NCBI RefSeq assembly: GCF_014646075.1
Contig: NZ_BMMT01000002.1
Span: 310,001 to 374,000 of the forward strand
Source: Saccharopolyspora thermophila
GTDB taxonomy: Bacteria; Actinomycetota; Actinomycetes; Mycobacteriales; Pseudonocardiaceae
Direction of reading: 5' to 3'
DNA length: 64,000 bases
The notes under the pieces: generated by a model
Seen by the model: the letters and a program-made list of their open reading frames with translations, nothing else
The model's database searches: none
Told to the model about the DNA's origin: nothing
Program-made: the position numbers and the translations under genes
In this document: positions 9,095 through 18,513 of the stretch, one piece after another
How the letters are laid out: every line of letters begins with the position of its first letter
Position numbering within the stretch: the stretch's first letter is position 1

Positions 9095-10339
9095 TCACGC
9101 CGTCGGCGGGTCCGTGTGGACGCAGTGTCGGCGGAGCGCGGCGTGGGTGGTGTCGAGGTCGCTGATCGCGTGCACACCGAGGAGCTGGAGGGTGCGGACC
9201 ACCTCGGCGCGGAGAATGTCCAACGCACGTTGCACACCCCGCTCGCCGCCGGCCATCAGGCCGTAGAGGTAGGCGCGGCCGACCAGGCACGAGTCCGCGC
9301 CGAGGGCGATCGCGGCCACCACGTCGGCGCCGCTGGTGATGCCGCTGTCCAGCATGATCTCGGCGCGGTCGCCGATGGCCTCGCGCACCCGCGGCAGCAG
9401 TTCCAGCATGGTCGGCGCGCGGTCGAGCTGGCGGCCCCCGTGGTTGGACAGCACCACGCCGTCGGCGCCGAGCTCGACGACCCGCCGGGCGTCGTCGACG
9501 TTCTGGATGCCCTTGACCAGCAGCGGGCCGCGCCACAACTCCCGCAGCCACACCAGGTCGGTGTCGTTGAGCGACGGGTCGAACATGGCGTTGATCAAAT
9601 CGTGTGCCGTGCCCGGCCAGTGCCGGAAGGAGGCGAACGACAGCGGCTCGGTGGTGAGCAGGTTGAACCACCACGCCGGGTGCATCGCCGCGTCCAGGAT
9701 CGTGCGCAGCGTCAGCTCCGGCGGGATCGTCAGGCCGTTGCGGGCGTCGCGGAGCCGGGCACCGCCGACCGGCGTGTCCACGGTGAGCATCAGCGCCTCG
9801 TACCGGGCGTCGTGCGCGCGTCGCACCAGCGCCTCGCTGGCTTCGCGGTCGCGCCACAAATAGAGCTGGAACCACCTGCGGGAACCGGGCGCCACCGCCG
9901 CCAGGTCCTCGATCGAGGTGGTGCCCATCGTGGACAGGGCGTAGGGGATGCCCGCGCGGGCGGCGACGCGCGCCACGGCGGTTTCGCCCTCGTGATGCAT
10001 CATGCGCGTGAACCCCGTCGGGGCGAACGAGAAGGGCAGCGCGGAAGGCTTGCCCAGCACCACCGTTGTTGTGTCCACTTCGGACACATCGCGCAGCACC
10101 GAGGGGCGGAACTCGACGTCCCGGAACGCCTGCCGGGCTCGCCGCAGGCTGATCTCGGCCTCCGCCGCGCCGTCGGTGTAGTCAAACACGGCGCGGGGCG
10201 TGCGGCGGCGGGCGATGGCGCGCAGGTCGGCGATGGAGTGAGCGGCGGACAGCCGCCGCGCGGTCGGGTCGAGCTGCGGGGGCTTGACCCGCAGCAGGGG
10301 GCGGAGTTCGGACCAGCGGGGCAGTTGCCGCTTCACCAT
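9095..10339 (-). CDS. FMN-dependent alpha-hydroxy-acid oxidase/dehydrogenase (LldD family)
   Basis: The 414-residue protein shows the alpha-hydroxy-acid oxidase TIM-barrel pattern: SFAPTGFTRMMH near residue 95, LYLWRDR, a lysine strand GPLLVKGI, and the signature LSNHGGRQLDRAP with the catalytic His and substrate-binding Arg, then DSGITSGADVV and GRAYLYGL for FMN phosphate. It would oxidise L-lactate or another 2-hydroxy acid. The ATG at 10339 follows GAAGGGAG by 9 nt. No mycofactocin genes lie nearby, so the MftD role is not supported. The substrate is not determined. Confidence 0.88.
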   Translation of the reverse strand: MVKRQLPRWSELRPLLRVKPPQLDPTARRLSAAHSIADLRAIARRRTPRAVFDYTDGAAEAEISLRRARQAFRDVEFRPSVLRDVSEVDTTTVVLGKPSALPFSFAPTGFTRMMHHEGETAVARVAARAGIPYALSTMGTTSIEDLAAVAPGSRRWFQLYLWRDREASEALVRRAHDARYEALMLTVDTPVGGARLRDARNGLTIPPELTLRTILDAAMHPAWWFNLLTTEPLSFASFRHWPGTAHDLINAMFDPSLNDTDLVWLRELWRGPLLVKGIQNVDDARRVVELGADGVVLSNHGGRQLDRAPTMLELLPRVREAIGDRAEIMLDSGITSGADVVAAIALGADSCLVGRAYLYGLMAGGERGVQRALDILRAEVVRTLQLLGVHAISDLDTTHAALRRHCVHTDPPTA

Positions 10340-10404
10340 CGGTGCGGACTCCCTTCTGCAGCCGTGCGCATGGAACAGTACCGCCGCGGCGCGGCGGGTC
10401 ACAC

Positions 10405-10434
10405 AAAAAGAGGCACGCCCGTGGGCACGCCCCT
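10405..10434 (-). terminator. Intrinsic terminator of the phospholipase gene
   Basis: Read on the minus strand, AGGGGCGTGCCC can pair with GGGCGTGCCTCT using several G-U pairs, and TTTTT follows directly. It lies 16 nt beyond the stop codon of the upstream minus-strand gene. Confidence 0.65.
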
Positions 10435-10449
10435 TCTCGCGGTCCGGGC

Positions 10450-11019
10450 TCAGCCGGCGGAGCCGACCTCCACCACCTCGCCCCTGGCGTTGACCGCGCG
10501 CCACTCCAGCAGGTCTCCCGCGCTGCTGAGGATCGGCTTGATCTGGGCCAGGTCGATGGCCTGCCCGGTGGAGCTGGCGACGCCGCCGAACTCCCGGACC
10601 GCGAAGTAGTAGATGTTCGCGGTGGCGCGGCAGGCCAGGTCGCTGCCGCAGGCGGAGTACAGGTCGGCGCGGAAGTTGTCGTCGATCTGCTTTCGGGTCT
10701 GCTCGGTGAACCGCTGCTGCTTCTTGTAGTTGCGGTAGCCGAAGTCGTGCCGCTGGCAGCTGGGGCGGAACTGGAAACCGAGCGGTTCGTCCGGCGACAT
10801 CGAGCAGCCGTCGGAGGACCAGTCCAGCTGGTCGGCGTAGGGCTGCCGCTCGCGGGTCTCGCTGAAGGAGTCGAGGGACAGCTGGAAGAGGTAGGTGTCG
10901 GTGACGGTGCGCAGCTGGGCCGGGCTGAGGTCGGCGTACGCGGTCCCTGCGGTCAGCAACAACGCCCCGGTGGCGGCGGCGGTGACGACGAACCCACGGC
11001 GCCCTGAGCTGTGTTCCAC
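10450..11019 (-). CDS. Secreted prokaryotic phospholipase A2
   Basis: The 189-residue protein carries a Tat-like signal peptide with a GRRGF pair, a long hydrophobic core and a TAYA cleavage site. The mature part has the bacterial PLA2 signature: DGCS, then FRPSCQRHDFGYRNY with the catalytic His-Asp pair, and two later Cys residues (CGSDLAC) likely to be disulfide-bonded. It is the size of the Streptomyces violaceoruber enzyme class, which hydrolyses the sn-2 ester of phospholipids. The GTG start is preceded by GAGGAG at 7 nt. It is followed by its own terminator. Confidence 0.92.
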   Translation of the reverse strand: MEHSSGRRGFVVTAAATGALLLTAGTAYADLSPAQLRTVTDTYLFQLSLDSFSETRERQPYADQLDWSSDGCSMSPDEPLGFQFRPSCQRHDFGYRNYKKQQRFTEQTRKQIDDNFRADLYSACGSDLACRATANIYYFAVREFGGVASSTGQAIDLAQIKPILSSAGDLLEWRAVNARGEVVEVGSAG

Positions 11020-11177
11020 GATGCGACTCCTCGAACCCGAAGCGGATCAACTCCCCGTGTTATATCGGGTGCTGGAGGGGCGTGTGGGGTACTTGTGGAC
11101 GGTGCACGAGAACGGTGGACAAGCCCTTCAACCATCCGGGGCAACAGCTCGCTGTCGGTGAGCCGCGTCCACCGCCG

Positions 11178-11693
11178 TCAGGCGAGGTCGAGCAGCATCC
11201 GGGTGTTGCCGAGGGTGTTCGGCTTGATGTTGGCCAGGTCGAGGAACTCCGCCACGCCCGCGTCGACCGAGCGGCGCATCTCCTCATAGACCTCCGGGCT
11301 CACCGGTGCGCCGTCGATGGTCCGGAAGCCGTGGCGGCCGAAGAACTCGGTCTCGAAGGTCAGCACGAAGACCCGGAGCAGGCCGAGCTCGCGGGCCAGT
11401 TCGATCAGCTGTCGCACCAGCCGGTGACCGATGCCGCGGCCCCTGACCGCCGGGTCGACGGCGACGGTGCGGATCTCGGCGAGGTCCTCCCAGAGCACGT
11501 GCAGGGCGCCGCAGCCGACGACCCGGCCGTCCAGTTCGGCGACCCAGAACTCCTGGACGTCCTCGTACAGCGTCACCAGGTCCTTGGCGAGCAGCACCTC
11601 GCCGGCGTAGGTGTCGACGAGGGACTTGATGGCCGGCACGTCGGCCACCCGAGCCCGCCGAATCGTTATCGTTGATGACGCATAATCATGCAT
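11178..11693 (-). CDS. argA: Single-domain amino-acid N-acetyltransferase (ArgA-like NAGS)
   Basis: The 171-residue GNAT protein has the acetyl-CoA loop VRGRGIGHRLV, the beta4 strand EIRTVAVDP and a C-terminal FFGRHGF segment. Its size and location beside ftsK, pgsA, clgR and pspA match mycobacterial Rv2747, a stand-alone glutamate N-acetyltransferase that starts arginine synthesis. The function is therefore inferred from family and neighbourhood. The ATG at 11693 lies 6 nt after a TACGAT -10 element, so the mRNA is probably leaderless; an upstream in-frame extension has no support. Confidence 0.8.
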   Translation of the reverse strand: MHDYASSTITIRRARVADVPAIKSLVDTYAGEVLLAKDLVTLYEDVQEFWVAELDGRVVGCGALHVLWEDLAEIRTVAVDPAVRGRGIGHRLVRQLIELARELGLLRVFVLTFETEFFGRHGFRTIDGAPVSPEVYEEMRRSVDAGVAEFLDLANIKPNTLGNTRMLLDLA

Positions 11694-11699
11694 GCAAGC

Positions 11700-11705
11700 A
11701 TCGTA
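11700..11705 (-). promoter_or_regulatory. -10 element of a leaderless argA promoter
   Basis: On the minus strand TACGAT stands exactly 6 nt before the ATG, the spacing of leaderless actinobacterial promoters. No ribosome-binding site is present. Confidence 0.6.
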
Positions 11706-11806
11706 GCGTCGCCCTGGCTGGGCGGGCATGCGGATTTCCGGCATGGTGGTCGATCAGTGACGTGATCGCGCGGACGTCGCCGTCTCCGGGTCCCTTGACT
11801 GTCACG

Positions 11807-11825
11807 TTAGGTAAGCCTGATCGTG
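11807..11825. promoter_or_regulatory. Candidate iron box (DtxR/IdeR/DmdR type) between argA and rimO
   Basis: TTAGGTAAGCCTGATCGTG matches the first 12 positions of the 19-bp iron-regulator consensus and about 15 overall; the right half is degenerate. A TTGACT hexamer lies 6 nt upstream at 11795. It could govern either divergent gene. The iron-sulfur enzyme RimO is the more sensible target, but this is inference. Confidence 0.4.
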
Positions 11826-11897
11826 ATCCACGGTAATCCCGGCCACCGCACGTCCGAGGGTGGCGGGCTCGTGCGCAGCCCGCCGGACCCGGCCCGT

Positions 11898-11903
11898 TAG
11901 GCT
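11898..11903 (+). promoter_or_regulatory. -10 element of a leaderless rimO promoter
   Basis: TAGGCT stands 6 nt before the rimO ATG at 11910, and no Shine-Dalgarno sequence lies between. This fixes both the likely transcription start and the start codon. Confidence 0.6.
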
Positions 11904-11909
11904 CGTCGC

Positions 11910-13346
11910 ATGTCAACCGAGCAGAATCACCGCCGAGTCGCCATGGTCACGCTCGGTTGCGCGCGCAACGAGGTCGACTCCGAGGAGCTCGCCGGCACCC
12001 TGCACGACCGCGGCTGGGAACTCGTCGACGCCGACGAGGCCGATGTCGTCGTCGTCAACACCTGCGGCTTCGTCGAGTCGGCCAAGAAGGACTCCGTCGA
12101 CACCCTGCTCGCCGCCGCCGACACCGGCGCGAAGGTGGTCGCGGTCGGCTGCATGGCCGAGCGCTACGGCGCCGAGCTCGCCGAGCATCTGCCCGAAGCC
12201 GACGCGGTGCTGGGCTTCGACCACTACCCGCAGCTCGCCGACCGCCTCGACGACGTCCTCGCGGGCCGCACCATCCAGGCGCACCAGCCGCAGGACCGCC
12301 GCACCATGCTGCCGATCACGCCGGTCGCCCGGCCCGCCGCGGCAGCCGAGGTCGCGGTGCCCGGCCACGGCTGGGTCCCGGGGGCCCGCACGACAGCGCG
12401 CCGCCGGCTCGACGACTCCCCGGTCGCCGCGCTGAAGCTGGCGTCCGGCTGTGACCGACGCTGCTCCTTCTGCGCCATCCCGTCCTTCCGCGGCTCCTTC
12501 CTGTCCCGCCCTCCGGAGGAGGTCCTCGGCGAGGCCGCGTGGCTCGCCGAGCAGGGCGCCAAGGAGTTGTTCCTGGTCAGCGAGAACTCCACCTCCTACG
12601 GCAAGGACCTGGCCGACCCCCGCGCGCTGGAGGTGCTGCTGCCGAAACTGGCGGCCATCGAGGGCGTCGAGCGGGTCCGGGTGTCCTACCTGCAGCCCGC
12701 CGAGACCCGGCCCGGCCTGGTGCGCGCCATCGCCACCACACCCGGCGTGGCCCAGTACTTCGACCTGTCGTTCCAGCACTCCAGCGAACCGGTGCTGCGG
12801 CGGATGCGCCGCTTCGGGTCCACCGAGTCGTTCCTGGCGCTGATCGAGCAGATCCGCGAGCTGGCCCCGCAGGCGGGCATCCGCAGCAACGTCATCGTCG
12901 GCTTCCCCGGCGAGACCGAGGACGACTTCGCCGAGCTGCAGGACTTCCTCACCCGTGCCCGGCTGGACGCCATCGGCGTGTTCGGCTACTCGGACGAGGA
13001 CGGCACCGAGGCCGCCGGCTTCGACGGCAAGCTCGACGAGGACACCATCGCCGAGCGCGTGGCGCAGATCTCCGCGCTGGCCGAGGAACTGGTCGCGCAG
13101 CGCGCCGAGGACCGCGTCGGCACCGAGGTCCGGGTGCTCGTCGAGCGCGTCGAGGACGGCGAGTGCACTGGTCGCGCCGACCACCAGGGACCGGAGGTGG
13201 ACGGAGAGTGTGTCGTCACTGATCCTGGAGAGGTCGGGGTGGGCGATGTGCTGCGCTGCCGGGTGGTCGCCAGCGAGGGCGTGGACCTCGTGGTGCGCCG
13301 GGTCGACGGCACGCCCGCCGAGGACCGTTCCGGGGAGCAACCATGA
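11910..13346 (+). CDS. rimO: Ribosomal protein S12 methylthiotransferase RimO
   Basis: The 478-residue radical-SAM enzyme shows the MiaB/RimO architecture: an N-terminal UPF0004 domain with three cluster Cys ([26 protein letters not shown]), a radical-SAM domain with C181-x3-C185-x2-C188 (CDRRCSFC), and a C-terminal TRAM domain. RimO adds a methylthio group to the conserved Asp of ribosomal protein S12. The MiaB-like SLGC is TLGC here and the TRAM end is acidic (GEVGVGDVL), as in RimO. The gene heads a coupled operon: its last bases overlap pgsA by ATGA. Confidence 0.95.
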   Translation: MSTEQNHRRVAMVTLGCARNEVDSEELAGTLHDRGWELVDADEADVVVVNTCGFVESAKKDSVDTLLAAADTGAKVVAVGCMAERYGAELAEHLPEADAVLGFDHYPQLADRLDDVLAGRTIQAHQPQDRRTMLPITPVARPAAAAEVAVPGHGWVPGARTTARRRLDDSPVAALKLASGCDRRCSFCAIPSFRGSFLSRPPEEVLGEAAWLAEQGAKELFLVSENSTSYGKDLADPRALEVLLPKLAAIEGVERVRVSYLQPAETRPGLVRAIATTPGVAQYFDLSFQHSSEPVLRRMRRFGSTESFLALIEQIRELAPQAGIRSNVIVGFPGETEDDFAELQDFLTRARLDAIGVFGYSDEDGTEAAGFDGKLDEDTIAERVAQISALAEELVAQRAEDRVGTEVRVLVERVEDGECTGRADHQGPEVDGECVVTDPGEVGVGDVLRCRVVASEGVDLVVRRVDGTPAEDRSGEQP

Positions 13347-13957
13347 CGCCCGACGGCACGGCACCGAACTCCGCGGCGGCGCGGCCCGAGAGCGTCCCGC
13401 TGGTCAACATCGCCAACGTGCTCACGGTGTCGCGGTTGGCGCTCGTGCCGGTGTTTCTGGTCGCGCTGTTCTGGGCGGACGGCCATGACCCGCTGTGGCG
13501 CTGGATCGCCACCGGGGTGTTCGTGCTGGCCTCGATCACCGACCGCATCGACGGCGCCCTGGCGCGGCGGCGCGGCCTGGTCACCGACTTCGGCAAGGTC
13601 GCCGACCCGATCGCGGACAAGGCGCTGACCGGCGCCGCGCTCATCGGCCTCAGCCTGCTCGGCGACCTGGCCTGGTGGATCACCTGGGTGATCATCGGTC
13701 GCGAGCTGGCGATCACCGCGCTGCGGTTCTGGGTGATCCGGCACGGCGTGATCGCGGCCAGCTACGGCGGCAAGGTCAAGACGTTGCTGCAGGCGGTGGC
13801 CGTCGGCCTCTACCTGATGCCGCTGGGCGGGTGGGCCGAACCGGTGCGCTGGCTGGTCATGGGCGCCGCGCTGATCGCCACCGTCGGCACCGGGCTCGAC
13901 TACGTCGTGCGGGCGCTGCGGCTGCGCGCGGCCGGGCGGGCGAAGGGCCAGGCGTGA
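13343..13957 (+). CDS. pgsA: CDP-diacylglycerol-glycerol-3-phosphate 3-phosphatidyltransferase
   Basis: The 204-residue membrane protein has the CDP-alcohol phosphatidyltransferase motif D-x2-DG-x2-AR-x8-G-x3-D-x3-D, beginning at DRIDGALAR around residue 68, and about five hydrophobic segments. It makes phosphatidylglycerol phosphate, the precursor of phosphatidylglycerol and cardiolipin. It overlaps rimO and cinA by 4 nt on either side (ATGA, GTGA), so translation is probably coupled. Position between rimO and cinA/clgR is the usual actinobacterial arrangement. Confidence 0.93.
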   Translation: MTPDGTAPNSAAARPESVPLVNIANVLTVSRLALVPVFLVALFWADGHDPLWRWIATGVFVLASITDRIDGALARRRGLVTDFGKVADPIADKALTGAALIGLSLLGDLAWWITWVIIGRELAITALRFWVIRHGVIAASYGGKVKTLLQAVAVGLYLMPLGGWAEPVRWLVMGAALIATVGTGLDYVVRALRLRAAGRAKGQA

Positions 13958-14445
13958 TCCCGGAACTGGTCGGGCTGCCGATGTCGGCCGTCGCCGCCCT
14001 GCTGGACGCCCTGCGGCGGCGCGGGGAGACGGTGGCGACGGCCGAATCGCTGACCGCGGGCCTGGTGGCTGCCGCGCTGACCGACGTGCCCGGGGCCAGC
14101 GACGTCGTGCGCGGTGGTCTCGTGGTGTACGCCACCGACCTCAAGGCCGAACTCGCCGGTGTCGACCGCGACCTGCTGGCCCAGCATGGGGCCGTGCACC
14201 CGCGGGTCGCCGAGATGCTGGCCGACGGGGCGCGTCGTCGGTGCGGAGCGCACTGGGGCCTCGGGCTCACCGGGGTCGCGGGCCCCGACCCGCAGGACGG
14301 TGTGATGCCGGGCACAGTGCACCTCGGATTCGCCGGTCCGGGTGGGGTGGAGGTGCGCTCGGTGCGGCTGGACGGCGATCGCTACTCCGTGCGGGCTGCG
14401 GCCGTTCGGGTGGCGCTGGAACACTTCGCCGACCTACTGCGTTGA
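13954..14445 (+). CDS. cinA: CinA C-terminal domain protein, nicotinamide-nucleotide amidase (PncC)
   Basis: The 163-residue protein is only the C-terminal CinA domain. It contains TAESLTAGLV with the catalytic Ser/Lys region, a YATDLKAELAGV segment, and GLTGVAGPDPQDG. PncC deamidates NMN for NAD recycling. The N-terminal MoaB-like half found in full CinA proteins is absent, which is normal for actinobacterial stand-alone forms. The GTG start overlaps the pgsA stop (GTGA). Confidence 0.9.
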   Translation: MIPELVGLPMSAVAALLDALRRRGETVATAESLTAGLVAAALTDVPGASDVVRGGLVVYATDLKAELAGVDRDLLAQHGAVHPRVAEMLADGARRRCGAHWGLGLTGVAGPDPQDGVMPGTVHLGFAGPGGVEVRSVRLDGDRYSVRAAAVRVALEHFADLLR

Positions 14446-14629
14446 CCGCGAGGACCGCTGTGCGCTGGGATGGAACGCGCACGCCCCCGGATCGGGGTCG
14501 GTCGATGATCTTGCGTTCGCCCTCGGCGGACTTGTCGTCGATCGTTCTCGTTCGGGCCCGCGGGTGAGTAACGTAGAGGATGTTCACGCGTCGTGCACGC
14601 GGTAGGCGACGAAGGAAGGGAGGCGCGCG

Positions 14630-15100
14630 ATGACCGTATTGTTGCGGGAGGCGGTCGGTGAACGGCTGCGCCGCGCCCGGACCGCACAGTCTCGCACCTT
14701 GCGGGACGTCTCGCGCGCTGCCCGGGTGAGCCTTGGATACCTCTCCGAGGTCGAGCGGGGTCGCAAGGAGGCGTCCAGCGAGCTGCTCGCCTCGATCTGC
14801 GACGCCCTGGACCTGCCGCTACCGGAACTGCTGGTGACCGTGGCCGGTGACCTCGACGAGACGATGGTGGCGCCCTCGGTGGTCGAGCAGCCCGCCGCCG
14901 GCGAGGTGGACGGCGGCCAGCTGGTGCCCAGCCTGATCGGTACCGAGCTGTCCGAGTCCGAGCTCGCCCAGCAGCAGTTGACCGGAGCCGACAACGGGGC
15001 GGCGGCGGAACCGCGGGCTCGCGCGGACCGGCTGCAGCCGATGCTCAGCCAGCGCATCAGCGCCCCGGTGCGTAAGGGCAACGTGGTGGTGGCCGCCTGA
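14630..15100 (+). CDS. clgR: XRE-family regulator ClgR
   Basis: The 156-residue protein has a Cro/CI-type helix-turn-helix at about residues 10-68, including [20 protein letters not shown] and the ELL/LCDAL helix, and a long acidic tail ending in hydrophobic VVVAA. In actinobacteria ClgR activates clp protease and psp genes under envelope or protein stress, and its C-terminal Ala-Ala makes it a Clp substrate; the same end is seen here. GGGAGG precedes the ATG by 6-7 nt. It lies directly upstream of pspA and pspM as in mycobacteria. Confidence 0.9.
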   Translation: MTVLLREAVGERLRRARTAQSRTLRDVSRAARVSLGYLSEVERGRKEASSELLASICDALDLPLPELLVTVAGDLDETMVAPSVVEQPAAGEVDGGQLVPSLIGTELSESELAQQQLTGADNGAAAEPRARADRLQPMLSQRISAPVRKGNVVVAA

Positions 15101-15156
15101 GAGGCTGCCTTCGAATCCATTGAGCGTAGGTGTCAGCTCAACGACCAGGCTCTGAC

Positions 15157-15208
15157 GAGCGAGGACGGGGAGCGTGTCCGGGTACGGGCACGCTCCCCGT
15201 CCTCGCTC
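15157..15208. terminator. 20-bp perfect hairpin between clgR and pspA
   Basis: The arms 15157-15176 and 15189-15208 are perfect inverted repeats of 20 bp (starting GAGCGAGGACGGGGAGCG), with a 12-nt loop. It lies 57 nt after the clgR stop and has no T-run after it. It may terminate or attenuate read-through into pspA. Confidence 0.75.
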
Positions 15209-15399
15209 GGGACCCGCTGCGGGCCCGGGCCCGGGGCCCTGGTTCGATTTCCGGTGTGACTCGGGGTTAATCCCGGAGATCTCCCGTGTTTGGTGGAAGC
15301 CGGAACGACTACCTGACACGATGGAACCAGCCGACACGCCTGGTGCGTTGTGTTGGCGATTGGGGCAAGCCGAGCAGCAGAAGAAGGCAGGCGGAGGAG

Positions 15400-16218
15400 A
15401 TGGCCAACCCGTTCGTGAAGGCTTGGAAGTACCTGATGGCGTCGTTCTCGTCCAAGGTCGACGAGCACGCCGACCCGAAGGTACAGATCCAGCAGGCCAT
15501 CGAGGAGGCGCAACGCCAGCACCAGGCCCTCTCCCAGCAGGCCGCCGCCGTGATCGGCAACCAGCGGCAGCTGGAAATGAAGCTCAACCGCCAGCTCGGC
15601 GAGGTGGAGAAGCTGCAGGCGTCGGCCAAGCAGGCCCTGGTCATGGCCGACCAGGCGCGCGCCAACGGCGACGAGGCCACCGCCCAGAGGTACGAGGAGA
15701 CCGCCACCCAGCTGGCCAGTCAGCTGGTCACCGCCGAGCAGGCGGTGGAGGACCTCAAGACTCTGCACGACCAGTCGCTGGGCGCCGCCGAGCAGGCCAA
15801 GAAGGCCGTCGAGCGCAACGCGCAGATCCTGCAGCAGAAGATCGCCGAGCGCACCAAGCTGCTCAGCCAGCTGGAGCAGGCCAAGATGCAGGAGCAGGTC
15901 TCGGCGTCGCTGCGGCAGATGACCGAGATCGCCGCGCCCGGCAACACGCCGTCCCTGGAAGAGGTCCGGGACAAGATCGAACGCCGCTACACCACGGCCC
16001 TCGGTGAGGCCGAGCTGGCCCAGAACAGCGTCCAGGGCCGGCTGCTCGAGGTGCAGCAGGCGGCCATCGACGCGGCCGGTGTCAACCGGCTCGCTCAGCT
16101 GCGGGCCTCGATGGGCACCAGCCAGCAGCAGGTGACCGGCGGCCAGCAGCAGCAGATCACCGGTGGCTCGGAGAGCGCCACCAAGCCGCAACAGCAGAAT
16201 CCGCAAGCCGGCCAGTGA
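15400..16218 (+). CDS. pspA: Phage-shock/envelope-stress protein PspA (IM30 family)
   Basis: The 272-residue protein is almost wholly alpha-helical and coiled-coil in character. It starts with [16 protein letters not shown], the amphipathic membrane-binding helix of PspA, and ends in a Gln/Gly-rich tail. PspA binds stressed membranes and supports proton-motive force. The ATG at 15400 is chosen over upstream in-frame codons because of this conserved N-terminus and the adjacent GGAGGAG. It overlaps the next gene by GTGA. Confidence 0.95.
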   Translation: MANPFVKAWKYLMASFSSKVDEHADPKVQIQQAIEEAQRQHQALSQQAAAVIGNQRQLEMKLNRQLGEVEKLQASAKQALVMADQARANGDEATAQRYEETATQLASQLVTAEQAVEDLKTLHDQSLGAAEQAKKAVERNAQILQQKIAERTKLLSQLEQAKMQEQVSASLRQMTEIAAPGNTPSLEEVRDKIERRYTTALGEAELAQNSVQGRLLEVQQAAIDAAGVNRLAQLRASMGTSQQQVTGGQQQQITGGSESATKPQQQNPQAGQ

Positions 16219-17078
16219 GCGAGCCCGCGGTGAAGCCGTCGCGCAGGCAGGAGCTGGTGAAGCTGGGCGAGGTCGCGCTCGACCAGCTCCGCGGGCCGGT
16301 CCTCGCCGAGGTGCGCCGCAAGCTCGCGGCCTGGCGGGACCCGCGCGCCCGGCTGCTGCGTCAGCGCAGGCGCGCCAAGCGCACCGCGACCGGCACCGCG
16401 GCCACCGCCGGCGTCTTCGGCGCCGGAGCCGTCACCTCGGCGTCCGTGTCGACCCTGTGGCAGTGGGGCGGCGAGGCGGGCCTGCTCCTGCAGGACGTGA
16501 CCACGTTCGGCCTCAGTGGTCTGGCCGTGCTCACCGGTGTGGGCGCGGTCAGCGCCGGGCTGAGGTACCGGCGGCTCAAGAAGACACCCCTGCCCGATCC
16601 GGCCCCGGAACCGGTGACGTTGCCCCCGCAGGGCTCTGCGGCGCGGCAGCCGATGGTGCGGCTGCGCGACGCCGAGCGGAGCCTGCACGGAGCGCTGGCG
16701 CAGCTCACCGCGGTGGGCGCGGGCAGCGCCGCGGCCGACGCGCGCGGCATTGCGGACAGTACCGCCGCGCAGCTGCGGCTCCTCGCACAGCGGCTGGTCG
16801 CCGTGGAGGCGGCGATCCCGCACGCGCCGGTGGCGGACAAGGCCGCGCTGCGGGCGGACGTGCAGCGGCTGCGCGAGGAGCTCGACGAAGGCGTGGACGG
16901 GTACGGCGCGCTGGTGGCCGCGGCCGGGCGCGCGGTGGCCGCCAGCGGTGCGCCGGAGCAGAAACACCTGCTGCAGGACGCGACGGACCGGCTCGCCGGA
17001 CTCGCGGCTGGGTTGCGGGAGTTGTTCGGGCCGGGCGCGACCTCCGAACCACCGCAGCGGCGGTCCGACCCGGCCTGA
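16215..17078 (+). CDS. pspM: PspM-like membrane protein of the ClgR-PspA module
   Basis: The 287-residue protein has a basic N-terminus, two adjacent membrane segments around residues 60-115, then a soluble helical, Ala/Leu-rich domain. No enzyme motif is seen. The length, topology and position directly after pspA match mycobacterial Rv2743c (PspM), which anchors PspA at the membrane; sequence identity itself was not tested. The GTG start overlaps the pspA stop. No PspN-like gene follows. Confidence 0.75.
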   Translation: MSEPAVKPSRRQELVKLGEVALDQLRGPVLAEVRRKLAAWRDPRARLLRQRRRAKRTATGTAATAGVFGAGAVTSASVSTLWQWGGEAGLLLQDVTTFGLSGLAVLTGVGAVSAGLRYRRLKKTPLPDPAPEPVTLPPQGSAARQPMVRLRDAERSLHGALAQLTAVGAGSAAADARGIADSTAAQLRLLAQRLVAVEAAIPHAPVADKAALRADVQRLREELDEGVDGYGALVAAAGRAVAASGAPEQKHLLQDATDRLAGLAAGLRELFGPGATSEPPQRRSDPA

Positions 17079-17152
17079 CGCGACACGCCGGAGCGCGACA
17101 TCACCGCTGGTAGTCAAGGTTTCGTCGAGCGAGTGAGCCGTTGGCTTGATTG

Positions 17153-17189
17153 TGTGATGCGAAATAGTAACCTTCCCCCCGTCATCACA
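17153..17189. repeat. Inverted repeat upstream of the nucleobase permease
   Basis: TGTGATG and CATCACA are perfect 7-bp arms separated by 23 nt, ending 47 nt before the permease start. This could be an operator; no regulator is known here. Confidence 0.35.
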
Positions 17190-17236
17190 TGCCGTGGCGC
17201 AGTGTCACCTGACTGGGCCGCTCGGGGGAGGACGAT

Positions 17237-18511
17237 GTGGCGTTGTGGACCGTGCACGGCAACGGTCGACGCCTGGTGCACGATGCCGTCGTCGCCTCCG
17301 AGGAGCGGTTGAGCTGGCCGCTGACCATCGGCTTCGGGATCCAGCACCTGCTGGCGATGTTCGGCACCACGACGCTGGTGCCGCTGCTCACCGGCTTTCC
17401 CGTCACGACCACGCTGCTGCTCTCCGGGCTCGGCACGCTGCTGTTCCTGCTGCTCACCCGCAACCGGGTGCCCAGCTACCTGGGGGCGTCGGTGGCGTTC
17501 GTGGTGCCGCTCGGCGCGGCCGCCGACGAAGCGGGCGCCAGTCCGGCGGCGCTGCTCGGTGGTGTCATGGTCGTGGGTCTCGTGGTGCTCGCCGTGGGCG
17601 TCGCGGTCAAGGCGCTGGGCGTGCGGCTGTTGGAGTCGGCGATGCCACCCGTGGTCACCGGCGCGATCGTGCTCATGATCGGCCTCAGTCTGGCCCCGCA
17701 GTCGGTGTCGTCGTTCGATCAGCAGCGGGTGCCCGCCGCGTTGACGCTGGTCACCGTCGTGCTGCTGACGGTCGTCAGCCGGGGGATGGCCGGGCGGGCG
17801 GCGGTGCTGATCGGCGTGGTCGTCGGCTGGGTCTACGCCGCGCTGGCCGGTGATCTGGTCCCCGAGCGCGTCGCGGAGCTGCACGCCGCCCCCTGGTTCG
17901 GGGTCCCGCAGCTGATCAGCCCGCAGGTGCACATCTCGGTCATGCCGTTCGTGCTGCCGCTGGTGATCGTGCTGGTCGCCGAGCACGTCGCGCATCTGAA
18001 GGCGGTCGCCGCGATGAGCGGCCGGGACCTCGACCCGCACGTCGGCGACGCGCTGATCGGCGGCGGGCTGGCCACCGCGCTGTCCGGCTCGGCCGGCGGG
18101 TCGGCGCTGAGCAGCTACGCGGCCAACATCGGTGTCATGGCCGCCACCCGCGTGTACTCGACGGCGGCGTGCCTGGTGGCCGCGGTGGCCGCGATCGTGC
18201 TGTCGTTCTCGCCGAAGCTGGGGGCGTTGATCAACACCGTTCCGCTCGGCGTGCTCGGCGGCGCGACGCTGGTGCTGTTCGGGTTGCTCGCGCTGGTCGG
18301 GGTGCGGATCTGGCTGGAGGCGCGGGTCGACTTCGCCGACCCGGTGAACCTGGTGGTGCTGGGGACGGCGGTGATCGCCGGCGTCGGCGATCTCACGCTC
18401 ACGGTGGGCGCGCTCCGTGTCACGGGCATGGTGTGGGGCTCGGTGGGCATCGTGCTGGTCTACCCGCTCCTGCGCCGCCTCGCCGACGCCCGCAACACCA
18501 CCCCCCGCTGA
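17237..18511 (+). CDS. Nucleobase:cation symporter-2 (uracil/xanthine permease family)
   Basis: The 424-residue protein is highly hydrophobic with about 12-14 membrane spans. It carries NCS2 marks: FGIQHLLAMFGTT in the first helix (the conserved QH), an LGASVAFV segment, a VAEHVAHLKA loop and the GGSALSSYAANIGVMA region resembling the UraA signature. It probably imports uracil or a related base with protons. The GTG start has GGGGGAGG 5 nt upstream. The sequence is closest in style to UraA rather than to the purine-specific branch, but this is not certain. Confidence 0.88.
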   Translation: MALWTVHGNGRRLVHDAVVASEERLSWPLTIGFGIQHLLAMFGTTTLVPLLTGFPVTTTLLLSGLGTLLFLLLTRNRVPSYLGASVAFVVPLGAAADEAGASPAALLGGVMVVGLVVLAVGVAVKALGVRLLESAMPPVVTGAIVLMIGLSLAPQSVSSFDQQRVPAALTLVTVVLLTVVSRGMAGRAAVLIGVVVGWVYAALAGDLVPERVAELHAAPWFGVPQLISPQVHISVMPFVLPLVIVLVAEHVAHLKAVAAMSGRDLDPHVGDALIGGGLATALSGSAGGSALSSYAANIGVMAATRVYSTAACLVAAVAAIVLSFSPKLGALINTVPLGVLGGATLVLFGLLALVGVRIWLEARVDFADPVNLVVLGTAVIAGVGDLTLTVGALRVTGMVWGSVGIVLVYPLLRRLADARNTTPR

Positions 18512-18513
18512 AC

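Noticed and set aside
9095-10339. Assignment of the hydroxy-acid oxidase as mycofactocin synthase MftD
   Set aside because: No mycofactocin peptide or radical-SAM maturase gene lies nearby; only the general family is supported.
8747-10609. 620-codon plus-strand frame across the oxidase gene
   Set aside because: Antisense to a well-supported FMN enzyme; no motif and a mixed-composition translation.
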